DNA from: Nemertoderma westbladi
Lineage: Eukaryota > Xenacoelomorpha > Nemertodermatida > Nemertodermatidae
Direction: 5' to 3'
Assembly: GCA_032718475.1 (NCBI GenBank)
Contig: JAUCBJ010000384.1
Span: 1 to 64,000, forward strand
DNA length: 64,000 nucleotides
Both the position numbers and the translations under genes were made by a program. A model generated the notes under the pieces. It was not told where the DNA came from. It ran no database searches and saw only the letters and a list, made by a program, of their open reading frames with translations. Positions 53,770-63,215 of the stretch are shown in pieces (within the stretch, counting starts at the first letter, position 1; every line of letters begins with the position of its first letter).

Positions 53770-54629
53770 ATGTCGTGTTCACGTCGGCATTGCTCACACA
53801 TAGTGAACGATGTACTCACATATATTTGGTCTGCCCATGTCAAAGGATATAGAAGGGACTCTATTGTCGCCATCCTACAACCATGGCATATGTTTTCTGA
53901 TACCATGTTGAAAGAGGCGAAACAGACTCTTCTTGCACTTATTCCTACTACGGATAGAGGTAAAGCAAAGCAGAACTTCTCTAAGTCTCGCCAGAATGGT
54001 GAGTTACTACGGAAGAATCTGGTTTGCGATATCCGGGATATATTCGAATACCCTGGATTCGTCAATAGGAATACAGGTAACGGTATTGGAGAAACCGGTA
54101 CTGATACACGAAATCGGGAAACAGATGATGAATTAGTCCCAAATGCAGCCGGTAGCGGGGCTGTTATCAGCCCATGGTTTATTCCGAAAGATATTACTCT
54201 TTTCCCTCTGTTCTCGCCGGCGGAAGCTGATTTGGCGTTACTGTTAAAGGTACTTAGAGGCCCACCTGTTGAGAATGAATCTCCAAGGGAGCCTTTGTCT
54301 GATGGTCCTAACGGGGTTCCTGTGACTGCGGGGGCGGACACGGGGGTGTCTGTCAAGAGCATCATGACGAGTAGTAACGTAGCATATGCCCGGGAGCCAA
54401 CTGTTCAAACTCAGTGGGCTACTGGTAGTATGGGTGGTACTGGAGTCGGGTCCCACAACAATGGTCCTTGTCAGACTCTAGCGCATAAAACCGGCAGGCC
54501 TACCGGTACCGGTACTTATAGACAGGAATTATCCAATAATAGTCATACAGTCCCGAATGAGCGGGACTTGTTCAAGGTAGGGGCTGATGGTCGACATCGG
54601 GAATCTCCACCACGTAATGAGAGGAATGT
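53770..54629 (+). pseudogene. LINE ORF1, first part, disrupted by LTR insertion
   Basis: ATG at 53770, about 287 codons to the insertion point, then readthrough into the LTR. The N-terminus is Cys/His-bearing (MSCSRRHCSH). A helical region to residue about 100 ends in IRDIFEYPGF, followed by a low-complexity Gly/Thr/Pro/Asn-rich part. No clear RRM or PHD is seen. The frame continues in phase on the other side of the LTR element, when one copy of the 5-bp target duplication is counted. Confidence 0.65.
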
Positions 54630-55196
54630 TGTGACGGGATCCGAGAGGATCCCGGTTTATCCGGTGTTGTTTCGTACGCGTCAGCCGCACCGTGTGATAG
54701 AAAAGGAGTTTGTTGTTCCAGTATAGATATAATGTAGATATATAGATATGTAGGTATGATAACAGATAGCGCCAATGACTGAATAGATGACCGGTAATAT
54801 GGGTGACGGCGGTGACGGTCTTGACTGTCACCGTACTACCTGACTGTACTGGGATAACTACTACTGAGTAAACTAACAACAATGATACGATGACAGGTAA
54901 TATATACTGCACGGGTTGGCCTCATTGCATTACCCAGTCGATGCTTCCCCCCTGATTGGCTAATATCCCTGTTGGCTAATATCCTACTTGTCACCCTTTG
55001 CCCCCCTCTGAAGTGCTTCCCTTCGCCCTTGCTATTCTCTCTCTGTCAGGGGTATGGCCCCTGACCCCTATTGTGTGTTTCTCCTTCCCTCTTTGTTGGG
55101 GTGACACGAGGTTGATATTGGTAATCAACCTCGTGCTCCCAATATTGGTTAAAGCTCACTTTATGGGACTGGTTAGCGGAATTGAATACGCTAACA
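54630..55196 (-). repeat. 3' LTR of the non-autonomous element (left copy)
   Basis: 567 bp. It has an extra 11 bp near 54985-54998 compared with the right copy, and differences such as GACGGCGGTGACGG versus GATGGCGGTGATGG near 54807 (C to T changes at CpG). Confidence 0.9.
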
Positions 55197-55209
55197 CTCC
55201 CCCCCATGC
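55197..55209 (-). promoter_or_regulatory. Polypurine tract
   Basis: On the minus strand CATGGGGGGGAG abuts the TGTTAGCG start of the LTR, the expected position for plus-strand priming. Confidence 0.7.
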
Positions 55210-56290
55210 TATCTTCCCGGTAAGAAGATAGCATCCACCTCAAGTGCGCTACAATTCCGCTGGATCCCGATCTAGTATCGGGTGTGGGATGGGTCTATTT
55301 TTCTTTCGGAGCCGGTTTTCCAGGCCGCTCCCTATGGGTATGATATTGCTACCCCGTCTTGGTACAACTCTACCTATTTTGTACCAAGACATCTGGCGTC
55401 CCGTGTTGGGCCGGTCGTGCGCTTCTCTCACACAACTTTTGTTTCCCCAACACTTTCACCCTAACTCTTCCACACTCCCGGACCTCCTCGTCCCTCACTC
55501 TTCCTCTCACTTCTCCCCCCCCCCCACACTTGAATTGCGCCCACACTCTCTCCACACTATCTCCACACCACCTCTCGCTATCTCTCTTGCGTTCTCCTCC
55601 CATACTCTTCTCACATTCCTCTCATACTCCTCTCATACTCCTCACTCTCCACGCCTGTGGTCCCATCAAGTGCCCCTCCTACTCGTATCCCGGTAGTGCC
55701 CATCCGCACGATTCTTATCCCGGGGGATACGAGCTTTCACAGTAAATCCTGAACTCTGCCCTGTTGTTCAATGACCACACACTTATCGGGTCCCACACAT
55801 GTGTACACCATGTTACTAGGAGCCGTCTAAGTCCCGTCCTGTCGCCCTAGTCAATTAGTCCCCAGTCCCAGTAGCTAATTGGAAAAGGTTGTGCTTGACT
55901 ACGGTACATACTGTATAATACATATATACGAGTTATTATATAATTTTTTTTATAATATTATAATTATTATTATTATATGTATTATATTATATGCTCGTCT
56001 ACATAACGCGCTTCATCCCTACTACCAACTACTCTCTCTCCACCTTTTTCGCCTGGCGACTTCTTCCAGTCGCTTCCCCTCCGGTCTATCCGCTTCCAAC
56101 TTCTCCCAGCTCTCTTGTGTATCCACCTCCCTGTCTACTGGATGCCGGCTGTTGTAATACACCGACTCGCCCTCCAGCCCCGGGCGGTCTACCAGACCTC
56201 CGAAAGCCACCTAGAAGGCCCTTCTGTAGTTCGGAGGTGATCCTGATATTTGCCCCTATTCTGTGCTATTACCCTATCTACCCTTTCTAG
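55210..56290 (-). other. Interior of the LTR element, no pol recognised
   Basis: A GC-rich first half (55244-55740, C- and CT-rich on the plus strand) then mixed sequence with short TTATTATTAT runs. Frames up to 150 codons on the plus strand are low-complexity Ser/Pro/Leu and look non-coding. No pol motif in any frame. Confidence 0.5.
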
Positions 56291-57430
56291 CTACTACTTC
56301 TATGGTCTCTACTCTCTTACTGCTAACTCTACTGACCCCACTAGCTCTACTAACTCTACTCCACTAGCTCTGTTAACTCCCTAGCTCTCTAACTCTACTG
56401 ACTCTCTAACTTCTACTACTAACTCTAACTCCGCTACTAACTCTCTACTAAGTCTACTCCACTAGCTCTACTAACTCTGCTAACTCCATTTACTCTCTAC
56501 TAACTCTACTCCACTAGCTCTACTAACTCTGCTAACTCCACTAGCTCTCTACTAAGTCTACTCCACTAGCTCTACTAACTCTGCTAACTCCACTAGATCT
56601 ACTAACTCTGCTAACTCCACTAGCTCTACTAACTCTGCTAACTCCACTAGCTCTACTAACTCCCTGGCTCTACTGACTCTCTAACTCTACTGACTCTCTA
56701 ACTCTACTGGCTCTCTAACTCTACTGACTCTCTACCTCCACTAACTCTACTGACTCTCTAACTTTCTCAACTAACGGTACTACGTACCCTCTTACTACTT
56801 CTAACTCTCTCTAACTAACTAACGGTACTACGTACCCTCTAACTCTTACTCTCTCTAACTAACGGTACTACGTACCCTCTGACTCTTACTCTCTCTAACT
56901 AACGGTACTACGTACCCTCTAACTCTTACTAACTCTCTAACTAACGGTACTACGTACCCTCTAACTCTTACTAACTCTCTAACTAACGGTACTACGTACC
57001 CTCTAACTCTTACTAACTCTCTAACTAACGGTACTACGTACCCTCTAACTCTTACTAACTCTCTAACTAACGGTACTACGTACCCTCTAACTCTTACTAA
57101 CTCTCTAACTAACGGTACTACGTACCCTCTAACTCTTACTAACTCTCTAACTAACGGTACTACGTACCCTCTAACTCTTACTAACTCTCTAACTAACGGT
57201 ACTACGTACCCTCTTACTACCCCTACTAACTCCTCTAGCTAACGGTACTACGTACCCTCTTACTACCCCTACTAACTCCTCTAGCTAACGGTACTACGTA
57301 CCCTCTTACTACCCCTACTAACTCCTCTAGCTAATGGTACTACGTACTCTCTTACTACCCCTACTAACTCCTCTAGCTAACGGTACTACGTACCCTCTTA
57401 CTACCCTCACTAACTCCTCTACCTGCACGC
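56291..57430. repeat. CT-rich minisatellites with ACGGTACTACGTACC core
   Basis: Degenerate CTCTACTAACTCTAC repeats (56300-56760) pass into 42-bp units carrying ACGGTACTACGTACCCTC (about 56770-57200) and then 46-bp units with the same core plus ACTACCCCTACTAACTCC (about 57190-57430). Confidence 0.92.
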
Positions 57431-57480
57431 GACGCTCTGAGTGCCGGCAGAGTGGGTTTGTTAATTGTGTAGACTACTTC

Positions 57481-57835
57481 TAACTCTACCTCCATCTACG
57501 TGGCGCTTGCGGTGCCCACAACCACAACCGGTACTACGTACCCTCTTACTAACTCTACCTCTATCTACGTGGCGCTAACGGTGCCCACAACCACAACCGG
57601 TACTACGTACCCTCTTACTAACTCTACCTCTATCTACGTGGCGCTGACGGTGCCCACAACCACAACCGGTACTACGTACCCTCTTACTAACTCTACCTCT
57701 ATCTATGTGGCGCTATCGGTGCCCACAACCACAACCGGTACTACATACCCTCTTACTAACTCTACTTCTATCTACGTGGTGCTAACGGTGCCCACAACCA
57801 CAACCGGTACTACGTACCCTCTTACTAACCTCTAA
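57481..57835. repeat. 69-bp minisatellite, about five copies
   Basis: Units contain GTGCCCACAACCACAACCGG, TACTACGTACCCTC and CTATCTACGTGGCGCT. A frame is open on the plus strand (VPTTTTGTTYP repeats) because 69 is divisible by 3. I see no gene. Confidence 0.93.
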
Positions 57836-58371
57836 CTCCCACTAACTCTAATTAACATACCCTGCTCTTACATCAAACGCTTCATCACGCACGTGCCCTA
57901 CTTATTCTAATGCACCCCCTGTACCCTTCTCATCTCTCCCATCTTTCTCCTCTAGCTCACCCTACTTGTTTCCTCTAGCTTGTTCTCTTGTTCCTGTATG
58001 TTCTCACCCTACTTGTTTGTTCTTGGTTGTCTATACTGCGGATATTTTGTAATGGGGGAATGTCACCCTGTCCCCCCCCCCACCAGTGTTATGTCTGGTA
58101 CTGGGGCTGATGTTAATATATTGGGGCCCATCCATCTATCTGCAATATCCCCCTCAACCGGGTATATGTTATATCCTTTCGTGCTGTAGTCATACTGCTG
58201 CATTGGTACCGGTATAGGCCTATCAGCTTCTGGCCTACCTGCCGGTATGTACTCCGCGACTTCCGGGTTTAATTCCGTCGTCCGCGCTATCCTATCGCCT
58301 ACATTATTCCTGTCAGCATGGCCTATGGTATGTGCAGTAAGGCCTACAGTATGTCCTACAGTCTGTACGTG
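57836..58371. other. Interior of the LTR element, non-coding
   Basis: No conserved frame. Contains CCGGTA and AGGCCTA-type motifs. Confidence 0.4.
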
Positions 58372-59205
58372 TCACTCGGGATCGAAGTTTATTCCTCTCG
58401 AATAGTCCTCCCCGCGGCTACCGTACTCTCCATCTGTAGGTATATCCCGTCGGAAAGTTTCTCTTCGACCCTCTCTACTACTCTCGTCTACGTGCCGGTA
58501 CATCGCGTACCCCACTCTCGACGCGTAACGCGTCTCGTTAGGTCGCGTCTCTCCGGGACGACGGCAATCTCCCGGAGTTCGACCCCACTGACTCTCCCTT
58601 TCCATCTCCACCACCAACGGCTCGCTATCCATCCTCGCTCTCCTGTCGTTCGCGGCGATACTTCTTCTGCTATCTTCTCTTCTTCTCCTCTCAGCGCAGT
58701 ATTCCTGCTCATGAGATCTCTCGTCGACCTCCCGGTTAAACTCCACTGTTCTTCTTCCCTCTTCTGATCGGGCTCGACGCTTCGTCCGCCCTCTCGCGAC
58801 GTCAACCTGCTTCTCTCTGCTCGATCGCACGCCGCTGGGGATACTCGCAATCCCCCTATTACTCTCCGTCGCCGGGTGTTGCGGTTTACCTGATTCGGCC
58901 CGTGCATTATCCGCTGACGGCTGTGGGACACTCTCTGCCCCCCCTCTCTCTCTACTAATCTCTCGCGGTGGGGTGCCCGTAGCCCCCCCCCCCCACCCGC
59001 CACTTCTAACTTCACTATCTCTTACTACACCTTTGCGTCCCTCTTGTCGGACACTCTCTACCCCCCTTCTCTCGCCACTAATCTTTCGTGGTGGGGCTCC
59101 TGTAGCCCCCCCCCCCACTCGCCACTTCTAACTTCACTACCTCTTACTACACTCCTACACCCCTCTTGTGGGGCATTCTCTGCCCCCCCTCTCTCGCCAC
59201 TAATC
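58372..59205 (-). pseudogene. Continuation of gag-like frame, Arg/Glu/Gly-rich, with poly-G frame breaks
   Basis: Minus-strand frame 58372-59118 gives Arg/Glu-rich sequence with repeated GGGATG.PPR.ISGER blocks. About three tandem blocks of 90-110 bp (58925-59240) each contain a C9-C11 tract on the plus strand (G on the minus strand) of varying length, which moves the reading frame. The same block sequence is read in different frames in different copies, showing that they derive from one coding repeat. Confidence 0.55.
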
Positions 59206-60564
59206 TTATGTGGTGGGGCGCCGGTAGCCCCCCCCCCACTCGCCACATCTAACTTCACTATCTCTTACTTTGTCTCTACACCCCTCTCTAGTCGACGCAC
59301 TGTCTTTACTACGGCTGGGTCTATTCACCCCCGCCTCTCTCTCTACTACTGCGTGGCCCACCAGGCCCACTTCGGGTTGGCTCAACCCCGCTACCTCCTT
59401 CCTACCAACTACGTGGCCTACCAGGCCGCCGTCGGGTTGGCTCAACCCCGCCACCTCCTGCCTACTAACTGCGTGGCCTACCAGGCCCCCGTCTGCCGGG
59501 TTATGTACGTCCGACACGCTCATATTAATAGCACCATTCCCAATATTATTTGTTAAATCAATTAAATTATTAGAATTTGAAACCGGATTATTATTTAAAT
59601 TATTTAAGTTAGAATTATTTGAATTATTCTGAATATTTGAACTAATATTATTATTTGAATTTAAATTTAAATTACTACTGCCAGGTAAAATATTATTTGT
59701 AATAAAGGGATTAGGGTTATTTACTACGGTACTATTAATATTAACTATTTCTAACGTACTACTACTACCCCCCCCCCCCCCGCCCGTACGGCTACACCAG
59801 TTCTGGTTCTCTCGCCCGGTGTATGTAAGTGGGGTCTCACTCTCTGATAGTTCCAACCGCGCCAGTTCTAGTCGGCGCTTCAGTTTGGCTTGATGTTGCA
59901 TAAGCCCCCTTAGTTGGGCATGCAAATCATCCCGCCTGCGCTTACTCTCTATCTCTCTCTCCCGTATACTCTGCTCGGCCAACTCTGCCTTTCTCGCAAC
60001 CGTCTCATACCACCTCGCCGTCTCGCTCTCCACTCCCATCCCCCGCTCTCTACACTCCTCGGCTCCCTCTCTACACTCCTCGGCTTTCTTTCTATACTCC
60101 CTCGCAAACTCTCCTTCTCTCTCCAACAATGCGGTTCCCTCACTCAGTTGCCTCTCTAACTCATTCGCCACCATTTCTAACTTATACGCCAGATTTATCT
60201 CCCGCACCCTTCTTTCTTTTTTGGAGGATGTAGCAGACTTATCGGTTGCGACGGACTCCCGTCGCCCCTCCGTCCCACCAACTTTCCCCCGCCTCCCGGA
60301 ACTTTCTCCGACCGACGAGACCGAATCCTCGGGGTTAACCTCGGATTCGCCCTCCTCAGGTCTCCTCCAACCCGCTAATTTTACTCCCCGGGCATCGACT
60401 GAGTATGGCCCTATGTACACTACACTAGGCTGCATACCCCTACACTCCCATAAATCAGACAGTTCGTTGGCAACCCCTCTCGCTCTCTCCTCGGCTAGTT
60501 CTCTCTGCCCAGAACGCACTAGGTAATCAAAGTATCTGTTCGACTCACCTAGTCCTTTTGTCAA
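59206..60564 (-). CDS. Gag-like ORF of the LTR element, second frame
   Basis: 452 codons open from a TTG, so the start is not real; it is reached from the upstream frame by a -1 shift at a G run near 60590. Features: a Trp/Tyr-bearing N-terminal region, a long Arg/Glu-rich coiled coil (about residues 125-245), a Gly run, an Asn-rich stretch (about 300-345, e.g. NLNNLNNNPVSNSNN), then three 20-residue repeats containing GGLVGHAVSRQEVAGLSQP (60 bp each). No zinc knuckle or capsid motif is recognised, so the Gag call rests on position and helical content. Confidence 0.6.
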   Translation of the reverse strand: MTKGLGESNRYFDYLVRSGQRELAEERARGVANELSDLWECRGMQPSVVYIGPYSVDARGVKLAGWRRPEEGESEVNPEDSVSSVGESSGRRGKVGGTEGRRESVATDKSATSSKKERRVREINLAYKLEMVANELERQLSEGTALLEREGEFAREYRKKAEECREGAEECRERGMGVESETARWYETVARKAELAEQSIREREIESKRRRDDLHAQLRGLMQHQAKLKRRLELARLELSESETPLTYTGRENQNWCSRTGGGGGGSSSTLEIVNINSTVVNNPNPFITNNILPGSSNLNLNSNNNISSNIQNNSNNSNLNNLNNNPVSNSNNLIDLTNNIGNGAINMSVSDVHNPADGGLVGHAVSRQEVAGLSQPDGGLVGHVVGRKEVAGLSQPEVGLVGHAVVEREAGVNRPSRSKDSASTREGCRDKVRDSEVRCGEWGGGYRRPTT

Positions 60565-60575
60565 CTTTACCTCGT

Positions 60576-60986
60576 CTATCCTCGCCCCTCTTTGGCCTCC
60601 TTTAGTAGTTTCCAGGTCGCGTTGTAGGCCCGTCGAAGTCGATCGGAAACCCCGACGTCCTCGTCGCCGACCTCTCCTCCATCTCTCTGGGTCCGACGTC
60701 GTACCGGCGGCCCCACCGTCGCCGTTCCGGTGGGCCGTCCGTCGCCCTCGGCCTGTGGCTGGCCGGCGACATCGGTACGTCGACCCTCGCTCCGCGTCGA
60801 CTCGTCTTTCTCCCTTTCGACTCCCGACTCGTCCTCTCCTTGTAGACGGCCCCTCTCATCTTGGATCGCCGGATCGTTCGTCGACGGATCCGGCGTCGTG
60901 GGTTGATACCGTCTCGCCGTGGCCTCGCGGATCGTTAGATCGTCGTCCGGGGTCCGCAGCGGTGTCGCTTCTCCTTCTCGACTCAT
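60576..60986 (-). CDS. Gag-like ORF of the LTR element, first frame
   Basis: ATG at 60986, 74 bp inside the LTR edge, 136 codons to TAG at 60576. Strongly Arg/Glu/Asp/Pro-rich and probably disordered, ending in a helical RLRRAYNATWKLLKEAKE. It overlaps no other gene. The same strand continues in the next frame 12 bp on. A -1 shift on the GGGG run near 60590 would fuse the two. GC content is far above the flanking DNA. Confidence 0.6.
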   Translation of the reverse strand: MSREGEATPLRTPDDDLTIREATARRYQPTTPDPSTNDPAIQDERGRLQGEDESGVEREKDESTRSEGRRTDVAGQPQAEGDGRPTGTATVGPPVRRRTQRDGGEVGDEDVGVSDRLRRAYNATWKLLKEAKEGRG

Positions 60987-61059
60987 CTTTACTTTAGTAG
61001 CTGTCAGTCACAGTTCGGCAGGCCTAGTGTTAAGACTGTAGGCCTTGGGTAGTCAAGAC

Positions 61060-61615
61060 TGTGACGGGATCCGAGAGGATCCCGGTTTATCCGGTGTTGT
61101 TTCGTACGCGTCAGCCGCACCGTGTGATAGAAAAGGAGTTTGTTGTTCCAGTATAGATATAATGTAGATATATAGATATGTAGGTATGATAACAGATAGC
61201 GCCAATGACTGAATAGATGACCGGTAATATGGGTGATGGCGGTGATGGTCTTGACTGTCACCGTACTACCTGACTGTACTGGGATAACTACTACTGAGTA
61301 AACTAACTACAATGACACGATGACAGGTAATATATACTGCACGGGTTGGCCTCATTGCATTACCCAGTCGATGCTTCCCCCCTGATTGGCTAATATCCCT
61401 GTTGGCTAATATCCCTTTGCCCCTTTCTGAAGTGCTTCCCTTCGCCCTTGCTATTCTCTCTCTGTCAGGGGTATGGCCCCTGACCCCTATTGTGTGTTTC
61501 TCCTTCCCTCTTTGTTGGGGTGACACGAGGTTGATATTGGTAATCAACCTCGTGCTCCCAATATTGGTTAAAGCTCACTTTATGGGACTGGTTAGCGGAA
61601 TTGAATACGCTAACA
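61060..61615 (-). repeat. 5' LTR of the non-autonomous element (right copy)
   Basis: 556 bp, TG...CA on the minus strand. Paired with 54630-55196. Confidence 0.9.
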
Positions 61616-61620
61616 AATGT

Positions 61621-62228
61621 CCATTTACAGTTGAGACATCGGGATAGTACCAGCCGGAGTTTTGGAACGAGTCAGTTGGAGCCGAGGTTTATTCAAGGAT
61701 CAGCTGCTGGCAATGGGTTTGCTACGGTGCGCCCTCCCTCCAAGTTATTTTTAACGGGTTGCGCGCCTAATGTGATGGCGGGGGGAAATCTTGGCGCATA
61801 TTCAGGAGAACAGCGACATAGTTATTGGTTATGAAAGGATTTCACATCGCAAGTTGAGAATCGCTTCGTTTCTGTTGACATGCGCTGTAGATGAAGAATC
61901 TGTTCTACTGGATGCGAATATGTGGTGGAAGTTTACCCAGATAAGGCCCTTTGTTCCAAGAAACTTCCTTAGTGGACAGTGAATGAGATGTGAGGAACGT
62001 ACATTGAGACCACAGGATAGAGTTGGATTGAGTTCGGTCCTGTTTACCCGGGATGGACCCAGTGGAGAACTGCCTACGGCTATATCTGCTAATAAGGCGG
62101 CTGTTATCGCTGACAGGGCGGAATCTGTTGTAGACGTGATGAATGAGACATCAACGGATTCTCAATTACAGTCACCACTGGCAAACAATCTCTATGCAGT
62201 GCTGTCTGATAGTGGGGCAACTGAGTAA
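61621..62228 (+). pseudogene. LINE ORF1, second part, frameshifted with one stop
   Basis: Frame continues from 54629 to TGA/TAA near 61834, then the conserved-looking part (VIGYERISHRKLRIASFLLT, then VLLDANMWWKFTQIRPF) is in another frame after a G-run indel near 61780. An in-frame TGA at 61980-61982 interrupts it, and it ends at 62228 (SDSGATE-stop). The Trp-Trp block near the C-terminus resembles the C-terminal domain of CR1-type ORF1 proteins, but weakly. Confidence 0.6.
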
Positions 62229-62343
62229 CAGAACAGGTTTCGAGTTGCAGTATTTATTTCAGTGTTTTATATTCCTTTTATATAGTTTTTATTTTTTATG
62301 ATTTATATATAATTTTTTATAGTTATCTCACCTGAATACTGAT
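62229..62343 (+). other. Spacer between LINE ORF1 and ORF2
   Basis: AT-rich, 115 bp, no frame. Consistent with the short intergenic region of a two-ORF LINE. Confidence 0.5.
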
Positions 62344-63215
62344 ATGGCCACTCTAACGAAACTGAATGTAGTATCTTATAATTGTAAGAATGTGCGTGGA
62401 CCAGTTGATCTGCGGGATGTCAGAAATCTTCTGTCATCTGATACTTGTGACATTCTTATTTTGCAAGAGACATGGTTACCAAAACAGGAGCACGGTTTTT
62501 TAAACGAAATTCATCCTGGATTTTGTGGGAGGGGTGTTGCACCAGTAGACTTGTCTGCAGGGCCCCTAAGAGGCCGCCATTATGGCGGAGTTGCTATCTT
62601 ATGGAACAAATGCTTAGCATCTGTACTGGAACCTGTCTTTGGTGCAGATGAGAATATAATCATTGGCTTAAATGTTAAACTAAAGAACAGTGAAGTACTA
62701 CTCATAGTAAATATTTATATGCCATTTCAGTGTCAGGAAAATGAAAATGAATACTCTGAGTTTCTAGGTACATTGCAATGTATTTTAGAGACTCAGACGT
62801 TCAATCACATTTCGATTATGGGTGATTTTAATTCCCACACTGGAACTTCATTTTATACAGAGCTTTATGATTGGTCAGTTTTTAATAATCTCTCCCTTGC
62901 CGACGTAATTACTCTACCGAGCGACTCTTACACCTTTGTAAGTGAAGCACATTCTAGTAAATCGTGGTTAGATAATGTGTTATGCTCAGAACAATTAATG
63001 ACTTATACTATAATATAAATATTAAAGTGCTTTTTCAATATTCTATTGAAGACCATATGCCGTCACTTACTGTATTTGATATTGTTACTGAATCTAATGT
63101 AATCCCGCCGGTGGTTAAGAATGTAAATAGTCATAGTAAATTAGACTGGAGCCACACTTCTCAGGACAACCTATATAAATATGCTGAGAAGGATGGGGTG
63201 ATAATTATGTTGTAA
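62344..63215 (+). pseudogene. LINE ORF2, endonuclease domain only
   Basis: ATG at 62344. Apurinic-like endonuclease motifs in order: SYNCKNVRG (Asn), LQETWLP (Glu), YGGVAILWN, VNIYMPF, GDFNSHTG (Asp, Asn), SYTF, and LDNVL. The frame stops at 63018. The final motif (IEDHMPSLTV, the catalytic Asp-His) is in a second frame (62982-63215), so one indel breaks it. Sequence after 63215 has no reverse transcriptase. The endonuclease would nick target DNA to prime reverse transcription, but this copy is inactive. Confidence 0.82.

Larger units (their letters stand above)
54630..61615 (-). mobile_element. Non-autonomous LTR retrotransposon, 6,986 bp
   Basis: LTRs at 54630-55196 (567 bp) and 61060-61615 (556 bp) have TG...CA ends and are flanked by the 5-bp duplication AATGT (54625-54629 and 61616-61620). 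They differ by one 11-bp indel and several substitutions. A purine tract (GCATGGGGGGGAG on the minus strand) immediately precedes the left LTR, giving minus-strand orientation. The interior holds a gag-like frame (60986 downward) that is Arg/Glu-rich and GC-rich, then minisatellites. I found no protease, RT, RNase H or integrase motif. A TGG-type primer-binding site is not evident next to the 5' LTR (61059 downward). Confidence 0.88.
53770..63215 (+). mobile_element. CR1-like LINE (ORF1 plus endonuclease), split by an LTR element
   Basis: Composite element: ORF1 from 53770, interrupted at 54629 by a 6,986-bp LTR retrotransposon, resuming at 61621 and ending at 62228; then an AT-rich spacer and an ORF2 that starts with an apurinic endonuclease domain (62344). 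The sequence ends around 63215 without the reverse transcriptase. The clade call rests on the endonuclease style (LQETWLP, GGVAILW, MGDFNSHTG). Loss of the 3' rather than the 5' part is unusual for a LINE. Confidence 0.75.

Noticed and set aside
57500-57835. Secreted Thr-rich (VPTTTTGTTYP) repeat protein
   Set aside because: Only 111 codons, confined to the 69-bp minisatellite, with no flanking coding sequence, and antisense to the LTR element's gag-like frame.
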